Part shown: in pieces, positions 25,701 to 37,441 of the stretch
Position numbering within the stretch: the first letter of the stretch is position 1
How the letters are laid out: each line of letters starts with the position of its first letter
Source: Cryptomeria japonica
Lineage: Eukaryota > Streptophyta > Pinopsida > Cupressales > Cupressaceae
Direction: 5' to 3'
DNA: 64,000 bases
Assembly (NCBI RefSeq): GCF_030272615.1
Contig: NC_081405.1
Span: 603,742,677-603,806,676 of the forward strand
Made by a program: the position numbers and the translations under genes
The notes under the pieces: generated by a model
What the model was told of the DNA's origin: nothing
The model's input: only the letters and a program-made list of their open reading frames with translations
The model's database searches: none

Positions 25701-28700
25701 CTAACATGCACTAAGTTGGAGATCCATTTAGGATAATCAATTGGGCGTATGAATTTGACATCCAATAATTTCTCAAGATCTGCTTTGACTAGTAATGCCA
25801 CTTGTGGATGCATCTTTCTTAATTTTTGTTTCACTGGTTTTGCCCTCGGTTTAACTATCAAATGATGCATTACCAAATCTGGATCTAATCCAGGCATATC
25901 AGCGTATGACCATGCAAAGTTGATTTGTCATTCTTTGAAGAAACTTATGAATTTTGACCTTTCTGACTCCGTCAACGATTGAGCCAGGAATATGTTGTGT
26001 GGAACCTCTTCTGTACCAATGTTTGTTTTGATAGTCTCTTCTACCAACATGGATGAATTTTCCTCATATGATGCTGGGAGAATGTCGAGCCTTCCATCTT
26101 CGGGTGCCTCGGAGAGGTTTTTGCCCTCAGATACGTCTTTTCTTTTTACTTTTTTGGGGTCAGATAGCGCCACAGTGTGGTTTTTGCCATAAGACCCTTG
26201 GTTTGTTCTTATTTTCACATTTTTGCAACTGGAAGGTCCGACGCCCTCACCAAAATATGCCACGCTATTGAGTTCTATAGTGTATCCCGCTTTATGGTCC
26301 CTAGGGGGGAGATCATCTCGTATGCCAAGATAGTCAATAAAAGCTTCATCATTTTGGAATGTGTCAAACTATGCAGGTCCTTCATGATCCCAGTCAATGA
26401 GTTGGTGGTGAACGAGGGGAAGGCCTTTAATGTCTTTGAAGTTAACGGGGCTAAGAGTGAAGATGTAGTTATATTCAGGTATGTCAAGGTAATTATCGAG
26501 GTCATCGATGGCACTCTCCTCATCAGTTTTGATTGCGAACAAATCCAAATTATCATCACTAGTAGTGCATTCTGGGACAGGTGTTCTCATCCTATGTGAT
26601 TTCAACCTAGGACCTTGAGACAAGGACTGTGTGGAATCCTCATGGGTTGTTTCTTAACCAACTTTGAATCTTTTATAAAATTCCTCTTCTTCTATGGGTT
26701 CATCTGGCTCTCTGAATGTCTCGGTGAGCTTGTAGTCACTGGAGGATTTGTCTGAACCCTATTCCCATTCGTTGGAGTCTGTGGAATAGCGATCCTCTTG
26801 TTGAATTTTGGTAGCTTTGATTTGTAAGGCTTCTTCTATCCTTTGAGTGTGGACCTTGGAAGTTAGGAAACCAAGTCCCTTCGAGTGTTCCTTTTTGAAA
26901 GTCAATTCAGGTTGTATAGGTTCAATGATGCCTTCCATTCGTAACCCAAGAGGGCTTTTTCCATCATGCCCGAATTTTTGTAGAATCTTGAAACCTTTGC
27001 CATATTTCTCACATGGTAGACTGATGTGATCTTGTGTATCATATTCAAGGTCTTTGTAAAGCATTTTGTATAAGTCTTCCTCTTCCAGTTCGCCCCATCT
27101 TTGAAAGGTAGTAGGGTCCCATTTGAGTACAATGATGGATACTTGCTTGTTAGGATGTGGTCTTCCATATTCTTTTGGTGAACTCATGACTTGTTGTAAG
27201 TACATGGTTTGATTTAAAGTGTATTCCCCCATGCCCTTGTCTTGAAATTTGCCTTTAAGATCACCTTGTTTTGATGTCGAAGGTTTTAATGACTCAGGAT
27301 CAATGTATGCCGAAGAAGGAACAACTTCACGATTACTAGGAATTATGGTCTTAGTTTTTGATCTCAGGTTATTGTAGTATATGAATGGATTAGGATCACC
27401 ATTAACTGTTACCTCCACTCCATTGTGAGGAAACTTAATGCATTGGTGATATGTAGATGGGACTACCCTCATTTCATGAATCCAAGGATGCCCTAGCAAT
27501 ATGTTGTAAGTGAGATCTAGGTCTAGGACTTGACAAACCACATCCTTCGTAACTGGCCCAACTTTGAGAGGTAAGGTGACTGTGCCCTTGGATGAATTCT
27601 CTTCATCATCATATGCCTTGATGGTGATTTTGTTTGTAGAATTCACAGCTTTATCAGAATATCCCAATTGTTTAATAGTGCTCAATGTACAAATGTTTAG
27701 ACCTGCTCCTCCATCTATCAAGACTCATTTTATTCGATGTTTGTGTATGAAGGCTTCATTGTGTAGTGGTACATTGTGTGGTTGGCTCATGGAGGCGTCA
27801 TCGGCTTCTATGAATGTAAGGGAGTGTGGAATGGAAAGGTATCCCACCATGGCTTGAAATTGGTCCACGTTCAAATCAGTAGGAACAATAGTTTCTCTTA
27901 AGATTTTGTCAAGAATGGATTTATGTGCGGGGGATATGCACAAGAGTTCAAGTATGGAGATGAGCGCGGGTGTCTTCCCTAATTGTTCTATAAGATCATA
28001 CTCAAGCTTGGTTGATGAGGAAGTAGTGTTTTTGGCTGGAGCACCTTGCAAAGTGATTTTACCTCGACGGGTTGTAACATGACATTCAGAGGTAGGTTCG
28101 GAAGAAGATCCAACACCTTTTAAGACAATCTTGGGTCTCTGGGTAGAATTCTCAAGGTTTTTGTCCTTGATGATAATGGTAGAGACGTAATTGTCCATTA
28201 AAATGTGATTGATAGTTGAATCATAGTTATAGGCTGCTTTGGTATAGTTGGTTTGGTCATCTGTGGCTTTAGCTTTTCCCTTGTCATGCTTTGGGAATGG
28301 TTCCTTAAACATCTCATGTTCTTGATTGGATGAGTGTCCCTCAATCTCAATGTCACCCCTATCAATGAGATCCTGTATGATGTTCTTTAGTCGATGACAA
28401 TTTCCTGTCTTATGACCCTTGCTCTTATGGAAATCGCAATACTCATCATCATTCCACCAATTTGGTTTAACCTTTTGTTCACATGGAGGAAAATCTGGAA
28501 TAGTGATTACCTTGTTTGTCACTAGCTTCTTGAAGACTGACTCAAGTGGTTCTCCCAATGGAGTATACTTCCTTCATGATTTAGAAGTTGTTTGAGTATT
28601 CACTTGATTTGATCCAGAAAAAATGAATTTGGGTCGCACTGTATTGGCATCAACAACACCATCATTGACTGTGTTCTTGTTTTTATTCCAAAATCTTGGC

Positions 28701-30271
28701 TTATCTTTTCCTTTAAAGTCATCTTTGTTTTCCTTGAATATCTTAATGACTCCTTGTTCAATTAGGACCTTTTCTGTCGCTAAGCCTTTTTCAATGACGT
28801 GCTTGAAGGTGGACAAACAAGGTTTCCTTAGATCATAGCTAATGTCTTTGTTAACATTCTGGGTGAACATCTCCACCATTTGTTTTTGTGGAATTTCACA
28901 AGAGCATCTACTAGCTAGATTTCTCCATCTTTGTAAAAATGATGCAAAAGACTCTCCCTCTTTTTGCTTAGTGTTGCACAAAGTAGTGACTGATATGTTT
29001 GTCTCTATGTTGTAGGAGAAATGTTGAATAAATGCCTCTGCTAAGTCACCCCATGACTTAATACCAGGTGGAAGTTGGGAGAACCATTCCATAGCTTGAT
29101 CACCTAAGCTTTGTGGGAATAATCTCATCAAATATGTCTCTTCTACTACTACCTCAATGCAGGCTATGAAAAACTGTCTTATGTGTGCCTTAGGATCCCT
29201 TTTGCCTCTGTACTTATCAAATTTAGGTGTCACAAAGTGTGTAGGAAAAGGAGGCATTGGAATGCTCTTGTCAAATGGATAAGGACATATGTCTCTCATT
29301 GTGTATGTTGGCTTTGGTGTATTTATGTCCTCCATTTTCTTTTGTAAGTCCCTGATTTGTTGTTCCAAATTGCTCTTAGGTGGAGATCGACTTCTTGGAC
29401 CATACCCTATGCTTGAGGCACCAATTGGAGGAGGAGCATGTTGCATATATGGATGATATTGATCATACACATGTTCATATGGAGGAGGTCTATAGTGATC
29501 CTGCATATATGGACCACTTGGTATAGATTCATGTTGAGGAACAAAATATCTATTTTGTCCATGTATACCATACTCTATAGGCATGTCATGTTCTAATGTG
29601 TTGCCCCCAAATTTGACACAGGGTTTCCTTGTGTCCAAATTTTGAGCATGCCTTTGAATATCCAATTGCTTTAATGGTTGATCCGTAGCATTGATATGTG
29701 ATTGAGTATATTTTTCTGCATAAGATTTCCATAATGGTCTGCGAAGGTGAGTATCATATGCTTGACCATGTGTATGTGGGACCTCTAGTTTTTGAAACAA
29801 AGATGATGGTGATTCAGGCACAAGATGTGGTCTTCTATTGCCTCCACTATTAGGCCTCCTTTGATCCATGTTGGAGTGAGGTTGTTGCAAAGGTCGATTT
29901 TCCATTATTTGAGACATGATAAAATCATGAGGTATCTTGGCTCCACTTTGTGCCATCATTTGTAAGAAGTATTGTCTATCTCTCCTCATTATTTTCTCAA
30001 TCAATCAATTGAAGTGGGGGTCCATAATGGATTCTTCCACATCTGTTGAATGTATGAAAAATTTGTCCATATCATTATTTTGTGTATCATTGTTGTTTGT
30101 AGTGTCCATGTTCTCAACATTTGGAATGTTTCTATAGGCATCCATGTCAGGTAATGTAGTATGATCAGAATTGAAAAAGACATCATTGTCATGCTTATAG
30201 ACACTCATGTTTGCGGACTCTTGAGCCTCTTTAGTTTCTCTCCTAGATTTTTGAAGACGGGTTTCAACCAT
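22757..30271 (-). pseudogene. Ty3 element B Gag-Pol polyprotein, single frame with about twelve nonsense codons
   Basis: One frame of 2,505 codons runs from the ATG at 30271 to the natural TAG at 22757, with no frameshift. Order by codon: N-terminal region; gag core (about 360-510; FPQSLGDQAMEWFSQLP); CX2HX4HX4C finger (CDFHKSKGHKTGNC, about 605); protease (LIDGGAGLNIC, about 850); G-patch (about 1090-1140; ILQKFGHDGKSPLGLRMEG); RT (about 1460-1750, catalytic YVDD); RNase H (about 1780-1850); archaeal-type RNase H (about 1925-2045, with YFDGS, VEYEAL, GDSQLV and NRVADAMA all present); integrase with KKCKQC zinc ligands, core and C-terminal domain (FEPNWLGPYIITVAYG). The first integrase aspartate is replaced (WGLNLIGKI); the second aspartate and the glutamate remain. 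The stops are TGA, TAG and one TAA. Confidence 0.95.
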
Positions 30272-32521
30272 GAACTAGGTATTTACCAAGATGTGTGAGA
30301 CTAGATGAAAAATGGAAAGATATGAAAGACCAAGGGTTGGATGGAATGTAAATGAATCTGAGGTGTACTTGCAATGTCCAAAGTGTAAGACCAAGTATGT
30401 ATGTAGTAGAGTAGGTCTGACTTCCAAAGAGAGGATAGTTTCTCTTGATGAGGTAAGTTGACCTTGACTCTAAGTGACCCAAAGGTGATAGACCTTGATG
30501 AGGGACCACGTAGCAAAGTGTTTGTTGTATGTAGTGTGTTGACAAAGTATGATGAGGACAAGCAAGTAACCTTTTGACTCAAGTTTAGACTAATGTGAAT
30601 GTAATGTAAGGTGTAAAGCAATGATGGACTTTGTGAGACCCAAAGACAGGTTGAATGCTAGATGAAAACCTGGAGAAACTACCTAGGAAGCTCAAGAATT
30701 CTAAAACTGATTGTGTTTGTTTTCTAGACTGTAAAAGCTTTTCAATTCTGAACACAGACGTGCCTGTATACTGCACAGACGTGATTTCCTGACACAGACG
30801 TGGTTCTGTTTAACACAGACACGTTTCTGAGATTTTTTGTAAATTGCAATGTTGATTCTGGAAACACAGACGCGTTTCTACCCTTCACAGATGTGGTTAT
30901 ATAACATAGATGCTATTATGTTAGACACATACGCGTTTCTACAAAATTTGTGCAATTTTTTTCAATCTGTGAAGTTGTTTTGTTGTGACCAAATTTGACT
31001 GTTTGACTGTTTTTCGTGACAAGAGGACACAATGTTGATGAAGACTCAATGTTTGCAAGTGTCTAGACTCGACAAAAAAAATGACTCAAAGAAAGTGTGA
31101 TGTTTGATGTAAAAATGTTTTGTATACACTCGAAGACACAAAAGACACAATGTTTTGCTGTTTGGTCTTGAATATTTGATTGTTCAAAATAAGTCAAGCA
31201 CAATTCTTATGGCTGGCCAAGACAATAGTTGTTGATCCCACATGGTGTTTTACCCTCGAGGCTACGCTATTCAGAGCGGATACTTAGATGCTTGACCTCA
31301 CTGGCTCCACCCTCGACACTCACTTCTCAGGTCAGCCAAGCATCAGTCCCCACGAAAACTCCCCGTGGCAAACTTTGTATCTCTACTAAGAACTGTATGT
31401 GTGTGGGCCGCTACCAGAGGTCCGACCTCCTGCCTCAACAACTAGAAGGATTTTGGCTTCTAAAACAAAAGGTGCTAGTAAGGGCATCCACTCGTGTGGC
31501 CATACATACGACACTTTTAGCTTTGTAAATACAGAAGGCTCCCAGCCGGTAGGGGTTACACCCTACAAATGATCAAATAAATTTGATCAAACGGGTTTAT
31601 GGGGAGACATAGTGTCGGTATGAACTAATCAGCACATGTTATTCATAGTTTTCACCATGAATACAATTATTTATAATGGTTTGGAAGAAGATGGCTTTTC
31701 TTTTGCTACCACTTGGGTCGTTCTCTTCTCACTAGTAGTCCTAATGACCACATGGGAAGATAGGCCCTCTAAAGATTAAACAAAAAGAGCCTATTGCTCA
31801 AGACACAAAAGACAATGGTTCAATTTTAGTGCACCAATTGAAGTGTTTACTAGTCTATTGAAAACAAAGCACACAATAAAAAAAAATCAAAAACCCTTGC
31901 TAAGGACCTGCAACAAAGATTTATTAGTAGTTTGGATTGTTTGAAATAATCACCCCTTCCTGCAAGCACACAAGTTAGGTAAATTTTAAATCCAAAAGAC
32001 TTTGTGAAAATAGGGGCCTTCAACCAAATGATTTTGCTTTCAAGACAAGCTGCACCAATTTCGTTAGCTGGATCTGAAGATGTTAGCTCAAAATAAACTG
32101 GATCTGAAATATTAAATGACCAAAAACTGAATCAATAAAACTCCAAAAAAAAAAAGAAATCAATGCACATTGATGCGGTTACCCCAAACATAGACGTGAC
32201 TCTCTGACGCAGACGCACTTCTGCGAGACGCAAACGCACTTTTGCGAGACATAGACGCGACTTTTGGACATAGACGCGTCTAAAAACAATGCAGACGTGA
32301 CTGAGGAACACAGACGCGGTTTTCAAAATCTGCAAAAAAAATAAAAATAAAATACTGTCGAGGATGCAGACGCGGTTCCAGATGTCACAAACGCGGCAGA
32401 AAATCAAAAACGCAACCCAAAAGTGCGCAGATGCAAAAATGTCAAAATGTTGTTGAAAATGTTAGATCTGCAACTTCAAACACAAAATTTGCAACAAAAA
32501 TGTTAAATGCAAAAGGGACAA
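30272..32521 (-). other. 5' leader of Ty3 element B, with two motif clusters and a GC-richer island
   Basis: There is no coding frame in the sense direction. Clusters of ACGCGTCTGTG-type motifs lie at about 30745-30945 and 32165-32400. A GC-richer block at 31220-31560 stands out from the AT-rich surroundings. It contains a 99-codon plus-strand frame (31229-31528) without family features, which I do not call as a gene. Leader length, about 2.2 kb, is long for Ty3 elements in general. Confidence 0.6.
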
Positions 32522-32541
32522 GAGTCCCACCGGGCATGCCA
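32522..32541 (-). promoter_or_regulatory. Primer-binding site of Ty3 element B
   Basis: On the minus strand TGGCATGCCCGGTGGGACTC follows the LTR end after a short A/T spacer. It shares CCCGGTGGGAC with the primer site of element C at 47292-47313. The primer tRNA was not identified. Confidence 0.75.
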
Positions 32542-32544
32542 AAA

Positions 32545-33327
32545 TGTTTACGGTGAAAATGGATAACAATAATAACGATATTGAAAGGCTAAATGAATTC
32601 AACCACAAAACCTAGCCTAACAACAACAAAGATCCACCATAACATATGAAGATTACCTAAGATAATGCAAATCAAATGAAATCACAAAGATTATACCATC
32701 ACATGTCCAATAGGGTTTGGATCTCCATTCTTCCTATCTCCATTGATCTTGCTTGATATATTTGCTCTTAGATTTTATGTGCACAAGAGCTCAACAAAGA
32801 ATGAAATGTGGTTGCAAGTAGGATCGCATATGAAAAACGTAGTGTAGTCAAGTGCATAAATTGATTAGCTAGGGTTTGATAATGAAGGAAGCATCTCCTT
32901 ATATAGAAGACACTATAAGAAATGGAGGGATAAGATTGAGAGGTGTAAAAGGAGGTCGGCTATGATTAGAGGGTAGGTAAAAGAAATAATAAAATAATGA
33001 AAGGGGTAGGTAGTGTATGAATTAAGAGATGAATGACATGTGTCATGGGTAGAAAAGGTTAATGAATTAATTAAATAAATAAAGATTTATTTAATTAATA
33101 GAAGGAATGGGATAATTAAATAAATAAGATATTTATTTAATTTAGGAAAAAAGATAATTTAAATAAATAAATGTATTTATTTAAATGAGAAATAAGGCTA
33201 GAAGAGGATAAATGAATTAATTAAATAAATAAATAAAGATTTATTTAATTAATAGAAGAATTAAGCTTAGATAATTAAATAAATAAAATATCTATTTAAT
33301 TAGATTGGACAATTTTGGGTGTCTACA
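32545..33327 (-). repeat. Ty3 element B, right LTR, shared by two internal regions
   Basis: The 783-bp LTR is the same length as the left LTR. It has a primer site on its left and a polypurine tract plus the 3' internal region on its right, so it acts as 5' LTR for one unit and 3' LTR for the next. A TATATAAGGAG box lies on the minus strand near 32895-32905. Confidence 0.93.
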
Positions 33328-33670
33328 TTTTGCCCCTCCTTGAGACAATGCGGCTTGTCACGTTGTTTCAAAGAAGATAAGATGAACTGATACAGAGTTG
33401 CCCCAAGATGGGAATGATATGCCCCCTCGAGAGATTGGATGAAAATGCCTGAAAAGATCGCAGACAATCTCTCGATAAGAAAGACAGGATAGAATGGACT
33501 GACCGGATAAAGTGACAAAGTCACAGGATAAAGAAGACTGACTTGAGAGACGAGGGCTAGGGCTAGGGTAGTCTATAAAATAGACCACGAGGGAAATACA
33601 TCCTCATTGTCATCCACACATCCACGAGATCAGAGTGCAGAGCGAAATAGAACAGCAACAGTCAGCAGCG

Positions 33671-34507
33671 ATGGTATTGGTTCATAGATTTGATCGTGTT
33701 CATCGATTTCAGAGGCCAGCAGAGGCAGGAGAGCCAGTAAGTACCACAAAACCTCCTTGTACTTTGATGCATTTATTGTTGTCATTAATGCATGCTAGGT
33801 AATGTAATAAATGCTCTTAGAATAGGGTCCCAAAAATGTCAAAAATGTGTAGGCATGTCTGCATTGGTACCAGGCGTGTTTATGCTGTCTAAAAGAGCGT
33901 TTATGTCATGAAAGCACGTTTGTGTCCAAAAATGTGAATTTGTGTCTTCTAGGTCAAATCGGCAGTTCTGTGATGAACATACGCTGTTGATTGGATAAGC
34001 TGCTGAGAGGATACACTCAAGCAGGTCCTCTAGGGAAGACTAGAATTGCAAATAGGGCTAGGATTGACAATTCTGTGATAGAACATACGTTGCCAATCAG
34101 GAAACTTCTCAAGAGGACTCACTCAAGGAGAGGCCCTAGGATAGGATAGATCAAGGCACTTTGTGATAAACAGTGAGTACCAAGATATAGTACTTTGTGA
34201 TGAATAGGGAGTACTAAAATATGAGCAGCACTTTGTGATGAACAGTGAGTGCAAATGTGAGCAGCACTTTGTGATGAACAGGGAGTGCCAAACACATAGT
34301 ACTTTGTGATGAATAGGGAGTACCACTAGGATAGAAGCAACACTTTGTGATGAACAATGAGTGTCACTAGGACTGAGATGATTGATTTGCTTGACTGTAG
34401 GAGTATTTGCCTATGCTGGAGTCATGGGAGAGATTACCATTGACTCAGAGGTTGCGACCTGAGTTGACATTCGAGGACAGAGCTACGATTGAGGCTATGG
34501 GATTGAA
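33671..34507 (+). pseudogene. Truncated second copy of the antisense PMD gene
   Basis: Exon 1 (33671-33736) begins MVLVHRFDRVHRF and ends at the same CCA|GTAAGTA donor. The acceptor lies at 34400/34401. Exon 2 reads EYLPMLESWERLPLTQRL and stays open where the left copy has a TGA, then is cut at 34507 after EAMGL. The TATA box is at 33574-33582. Conservation of donor, acceptor, phase and TATA box in both copies supports the gene model. Confidence 0.7.
34156..34364 (+). repeat. Tandem hairpin array in the second PMD copy, six units
   Basis: The layout is the same as at 18807-18980 with one extra unit, GCACT/AGTGC, around 34229-34252. The unit number therefore changes between copies. Confidence 0.8.
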
Positions 34508-34999
34508 ATGGGATAGAATTTCATGCTCTTCACAGTGGTGGAAGAATAATCAATGGATGGATTTTTCAAAAATTTCAGATCTTCATGATTGTACCTATCT
34601 AATCCTTGATTTTGCAACTTTAGAGGCTTCGTTTGGGGTCATACAACCTCCTTTTCAGGTGCCATTTTTTTTAAAAGTGCATAATTTTCCGTCTATTTTC
34701 ATACCCATTTGCTTGCAGTTATTTTAAGTAGAAATTGTACTTTCAGTATTTGGCCATTCTTGGCATATTTGGTACTTGTATTTCTCTTGGATCTCAGTTT
34801 AGATCACTAGCAATATTTATTGAAGTCTCTTATATATCATTTTGAGAAGTTGTAAATTTAAATCAGAAGTCCACTTTGCCTTGTTTTTCAAGTGGCCCAT
34901 TGTATACGCACTAAGTATAAAGTGCCAAATCACCATTTTGGGGGGTGTGTGTTGTGTGATGGTGCCTCTCTCTATCTTGTGTTTTTTCATTTTGGTGCT
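34508..34999 (+). other. Copia element 1 leader, second part
   Basis: This untranslated leader continues from the part before Ty3 element B (16992-17195) and ends at the Gag ATG at 35000. No gene is seen. A GGGGGGTGTGTG string lies near 34939. Confidence 0.6.
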
Positions 35000-36787
35000 A
35001 TGGGTTCTCCTAAATTTCCACTTTTAACTCCTCATAATTATGCATCATGGAAGATTAAGGCATGGAGTAAACTAATGGAGAAAGGACTCATTCATTATGT
35101 AAATGGAACTATTACATCACCATCTGATCCTAAGGCTGATCCTAATGCTCAAATTGAATGGCTTGCTAAGAATGCTATGGTACTTGGAACTCTTAGAAAG
35201 TATGTATCAGATGACCTCATTTTTCACATTGATAAGTGTACAACAATTAAAGAGGCTTGGGATATTTTTTAGAAATTGTATGGTCAAGTAGATGAGATTA
35301 AGGGCTATAATCTTGATAGTGAACTCACAACTTTGGAACCCAAGGATTTTGATACAATCCAAGATTATGTCATAAAAGCAAATGAGCTAAGAGAAAAGCT
35401 AAAGGATTGTGGAATTGACAAAAAGGATGGTCAATTGGTTTACAACTTGTTGGACAAGCTTCCTTTAGAGTATGTAGCCTTTGTATCTAGCTTTCACACC
35501 CATAGGTTAGCTCAAGGTTCCTCATACACTTCTCCCTCAATTGATTCATTCACGAAGATGTTGATACTTGAGCAATCTGAGTTGACCACGATGGGGATTC
35601 TGAAATCTTCAAAGTCACAAGCTTCTGTGGCTAATAAAGGGAATCAAAGCAAATAAGGAAAATGAAAGAATCAAAAGCAACCTAAGTCAAAACCACAACA
35701 AGATGGAGCACAATCTTCCTTTTCACAACAAGGTGATTCACCATTCTCACCTAAGAGGAAATCATATAAGGACAATTTTTTGTGTGGATATTGCAAGAAT
35801 TCAGGACATGATGAGCATCATTGTTATAAGAAGGATATTGATGAGTTGAATAATCTTCTTGAGAAGAAAAAAATCAACCTACCTTCTAGAATGTCTACAT
35901 CAACTTCTTCTTCCATGGATAAAGGAAAGGATCACTCTTTTGGGATAGATAAAGGAAAGGGACAAGCTCTTTGTGCTACTACAAGTCATGATTTAGAGAG
36001 ATGGCTTCTGAATTCAGGGGCTTCTCATCATATGGCATTTTCGCAGTCTATGTTTTCTACATTTGAGCCTTGCCACATGCCACAAATTTTGATGGGAAAT
36101 CATACATACATGGATGTGATTGGGAAAGGATCTATTGCCATTGGGGATAAATCCTTCAATGATGTTTTGTGTGTACCCCACTTGACAAATAATCTTCTTT
36201 CCATCTATCAAATCACACATGGGGCAACTAGGAAAACTGTGGAGTTCACACCTGATTCAGTTATCATTAGAGACTTGGAGAGTGGAGCCATCATTGCGAC
36301 TGGGATGGTTGATCATGCATCTTGGTTGTACTCTTTTTCACATTTTGGTCCTATTGATGAGGTTGATTCTTCCTATGTTGATGATTCAGATTTTGAGGAG
36401 AACTTTGGGCACTTGAACTTGGGGATTCTCACATGTGAGCCCATTCTTGAGCCTTGCATTTCATCTCGTTCTCTTGTTTTCATACCACCTATTACACCTA
36501 ATGATGCAGCTAGTGTGACAGTTTTGCCTTCTTGTGATTCAATGCAACAGGATATTTCATGTCTTCCAGCTTCAGTTGATTGGGATGCCTACTTGACAAA
36601 CATTGCAGGTTTGTTTGTGGAGTCCTACATTACAGATTTGGGAGACATAATTGATGACATTCATCATCTCTTTGATGAAGATGATCCTTCTTTGATTGTT
36701 GCGAGGGATCACTTTGACCCTCTTGTGCATTCTCTACATGATCAATCTTTAGAGGTTGACATGATTGTGGATACTTTTATCCAATAG
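35000..36787 (+). pseudogene. Copia element 1 Gag-protease polyprotein with acidic tail
   Basis: The ATG at 35000 begins MGSPKFPLLTPHNYASWK, a typical Copia Gag (UBN2-type) start. One frame continues to 36787, with a TAG at 35270-35272 and two more stops near 35656 and 35662. A zinc knuckle CGYCKNSGHDEHHC lies at about 35781. The protease shows LLNSGASHHM near 36006, where the family has DSG, so the catalytic aspartate is replaced by asparagine. After about residue 430 the frame turns into an open acidic stretch (for example DEVDSSYVDDSDFEENFG) with no integrase or RT similarity that I recognise. That part stays open for about 480 bases, which is unusual for decay. The stop at 36785 is followed by about 30 further readable codons. 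Confidence 0.85.
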
Positions 36788-37432
36788 TTGGAGGAGGTCT
36801 CTTTATCTTTTGAGGAGACATGTGAGTCTTTGGATATTGTTCTACATTTTTCTCCACTAGATCTTAGAGTCCTTTTTCAGTAGTGTGGCACAGTTTACCA
36901 CCTTTGGAGGGGGTAACTTTCAGCATCGACACAAGGACACTTGAGTAGTTTTCAGAGATTCCATTCATCATGAGTATTTTTCCTACATCTTCCCTTCATG
37001 GTTGGGAGACTTCATGGATACACCTTTGGTTTTGTTTCTTCCTAAGGGGAGGAACGTGGTTCGCCATTCATGGAGCAGTTTCTTCATTCATCATCGAGCT
37101 TCTATCATTGGTGTAGATTCCACATTGAGGGGGGGCTACCTAGCTTCTCTTATTCTTCTCTCATATGGGGGGGACTTTTCCTCACATGGCGTTTTGTCCT
37201 TCACATACTTCTATGAGAGTTCTTTGTATCTAGTTTTCATCTCTCTTTTGGGGGAGGGTTTTTTCCCATTGGGTTTTTCTCTCTTTCCCCTCTTTGTGAG
37301 AGATTTCATTGCATTGGTTTGCATGCATTTTTTTATTTGTACATGGGTACCTAACATGGCCTAGTAGCTGGGACCCATCTTGCATTCCTTAGTTACATTG
37401 TAGACTTAAGTGCATTCCCCTAAGTTGCACTT
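36788..37432 (+). other. 3' untranslated region of Copia element 1
   Basis: The sequence is T-rich with several G-runs (GGGGGGCTACC near 37130, GGGGGGGAC near 37166). No coding domain is recognised. A 120-codon frame at 37002-37364 is hydrophobic, has no family signature, and is probably fortuitous. Confidence 0.5.
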
Positions 37433-37441
37433 AAGGGGGAG
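37433..37441 (+). promoter_or_regulatory. Polypurine tract of Copia element 1
   Basis: AAGGGGGAG lies directly before the right LTR start TGTTGGTG and would prime plus-strand synthesis. Confidence 0.9.

Larger units (their letters stand above)
33328..34507 (-). repeat. Partial second internal region of Ty3 element B
   Basis: It matches 17979-19107 closely, with one extra hairpin unit. It ends abruptly at 34507, within the first 40 or so codons of the PMD exon 2, against Copia element 1 leader sequence. Confidence 0.9.

Noticed and set aside
31229-31528. A 99-codon plus-strand frame in the leader of element B
   Set aside because: It has no family features or repeat of the frame elsewhere, and its openness is explained by the GC-richer block.
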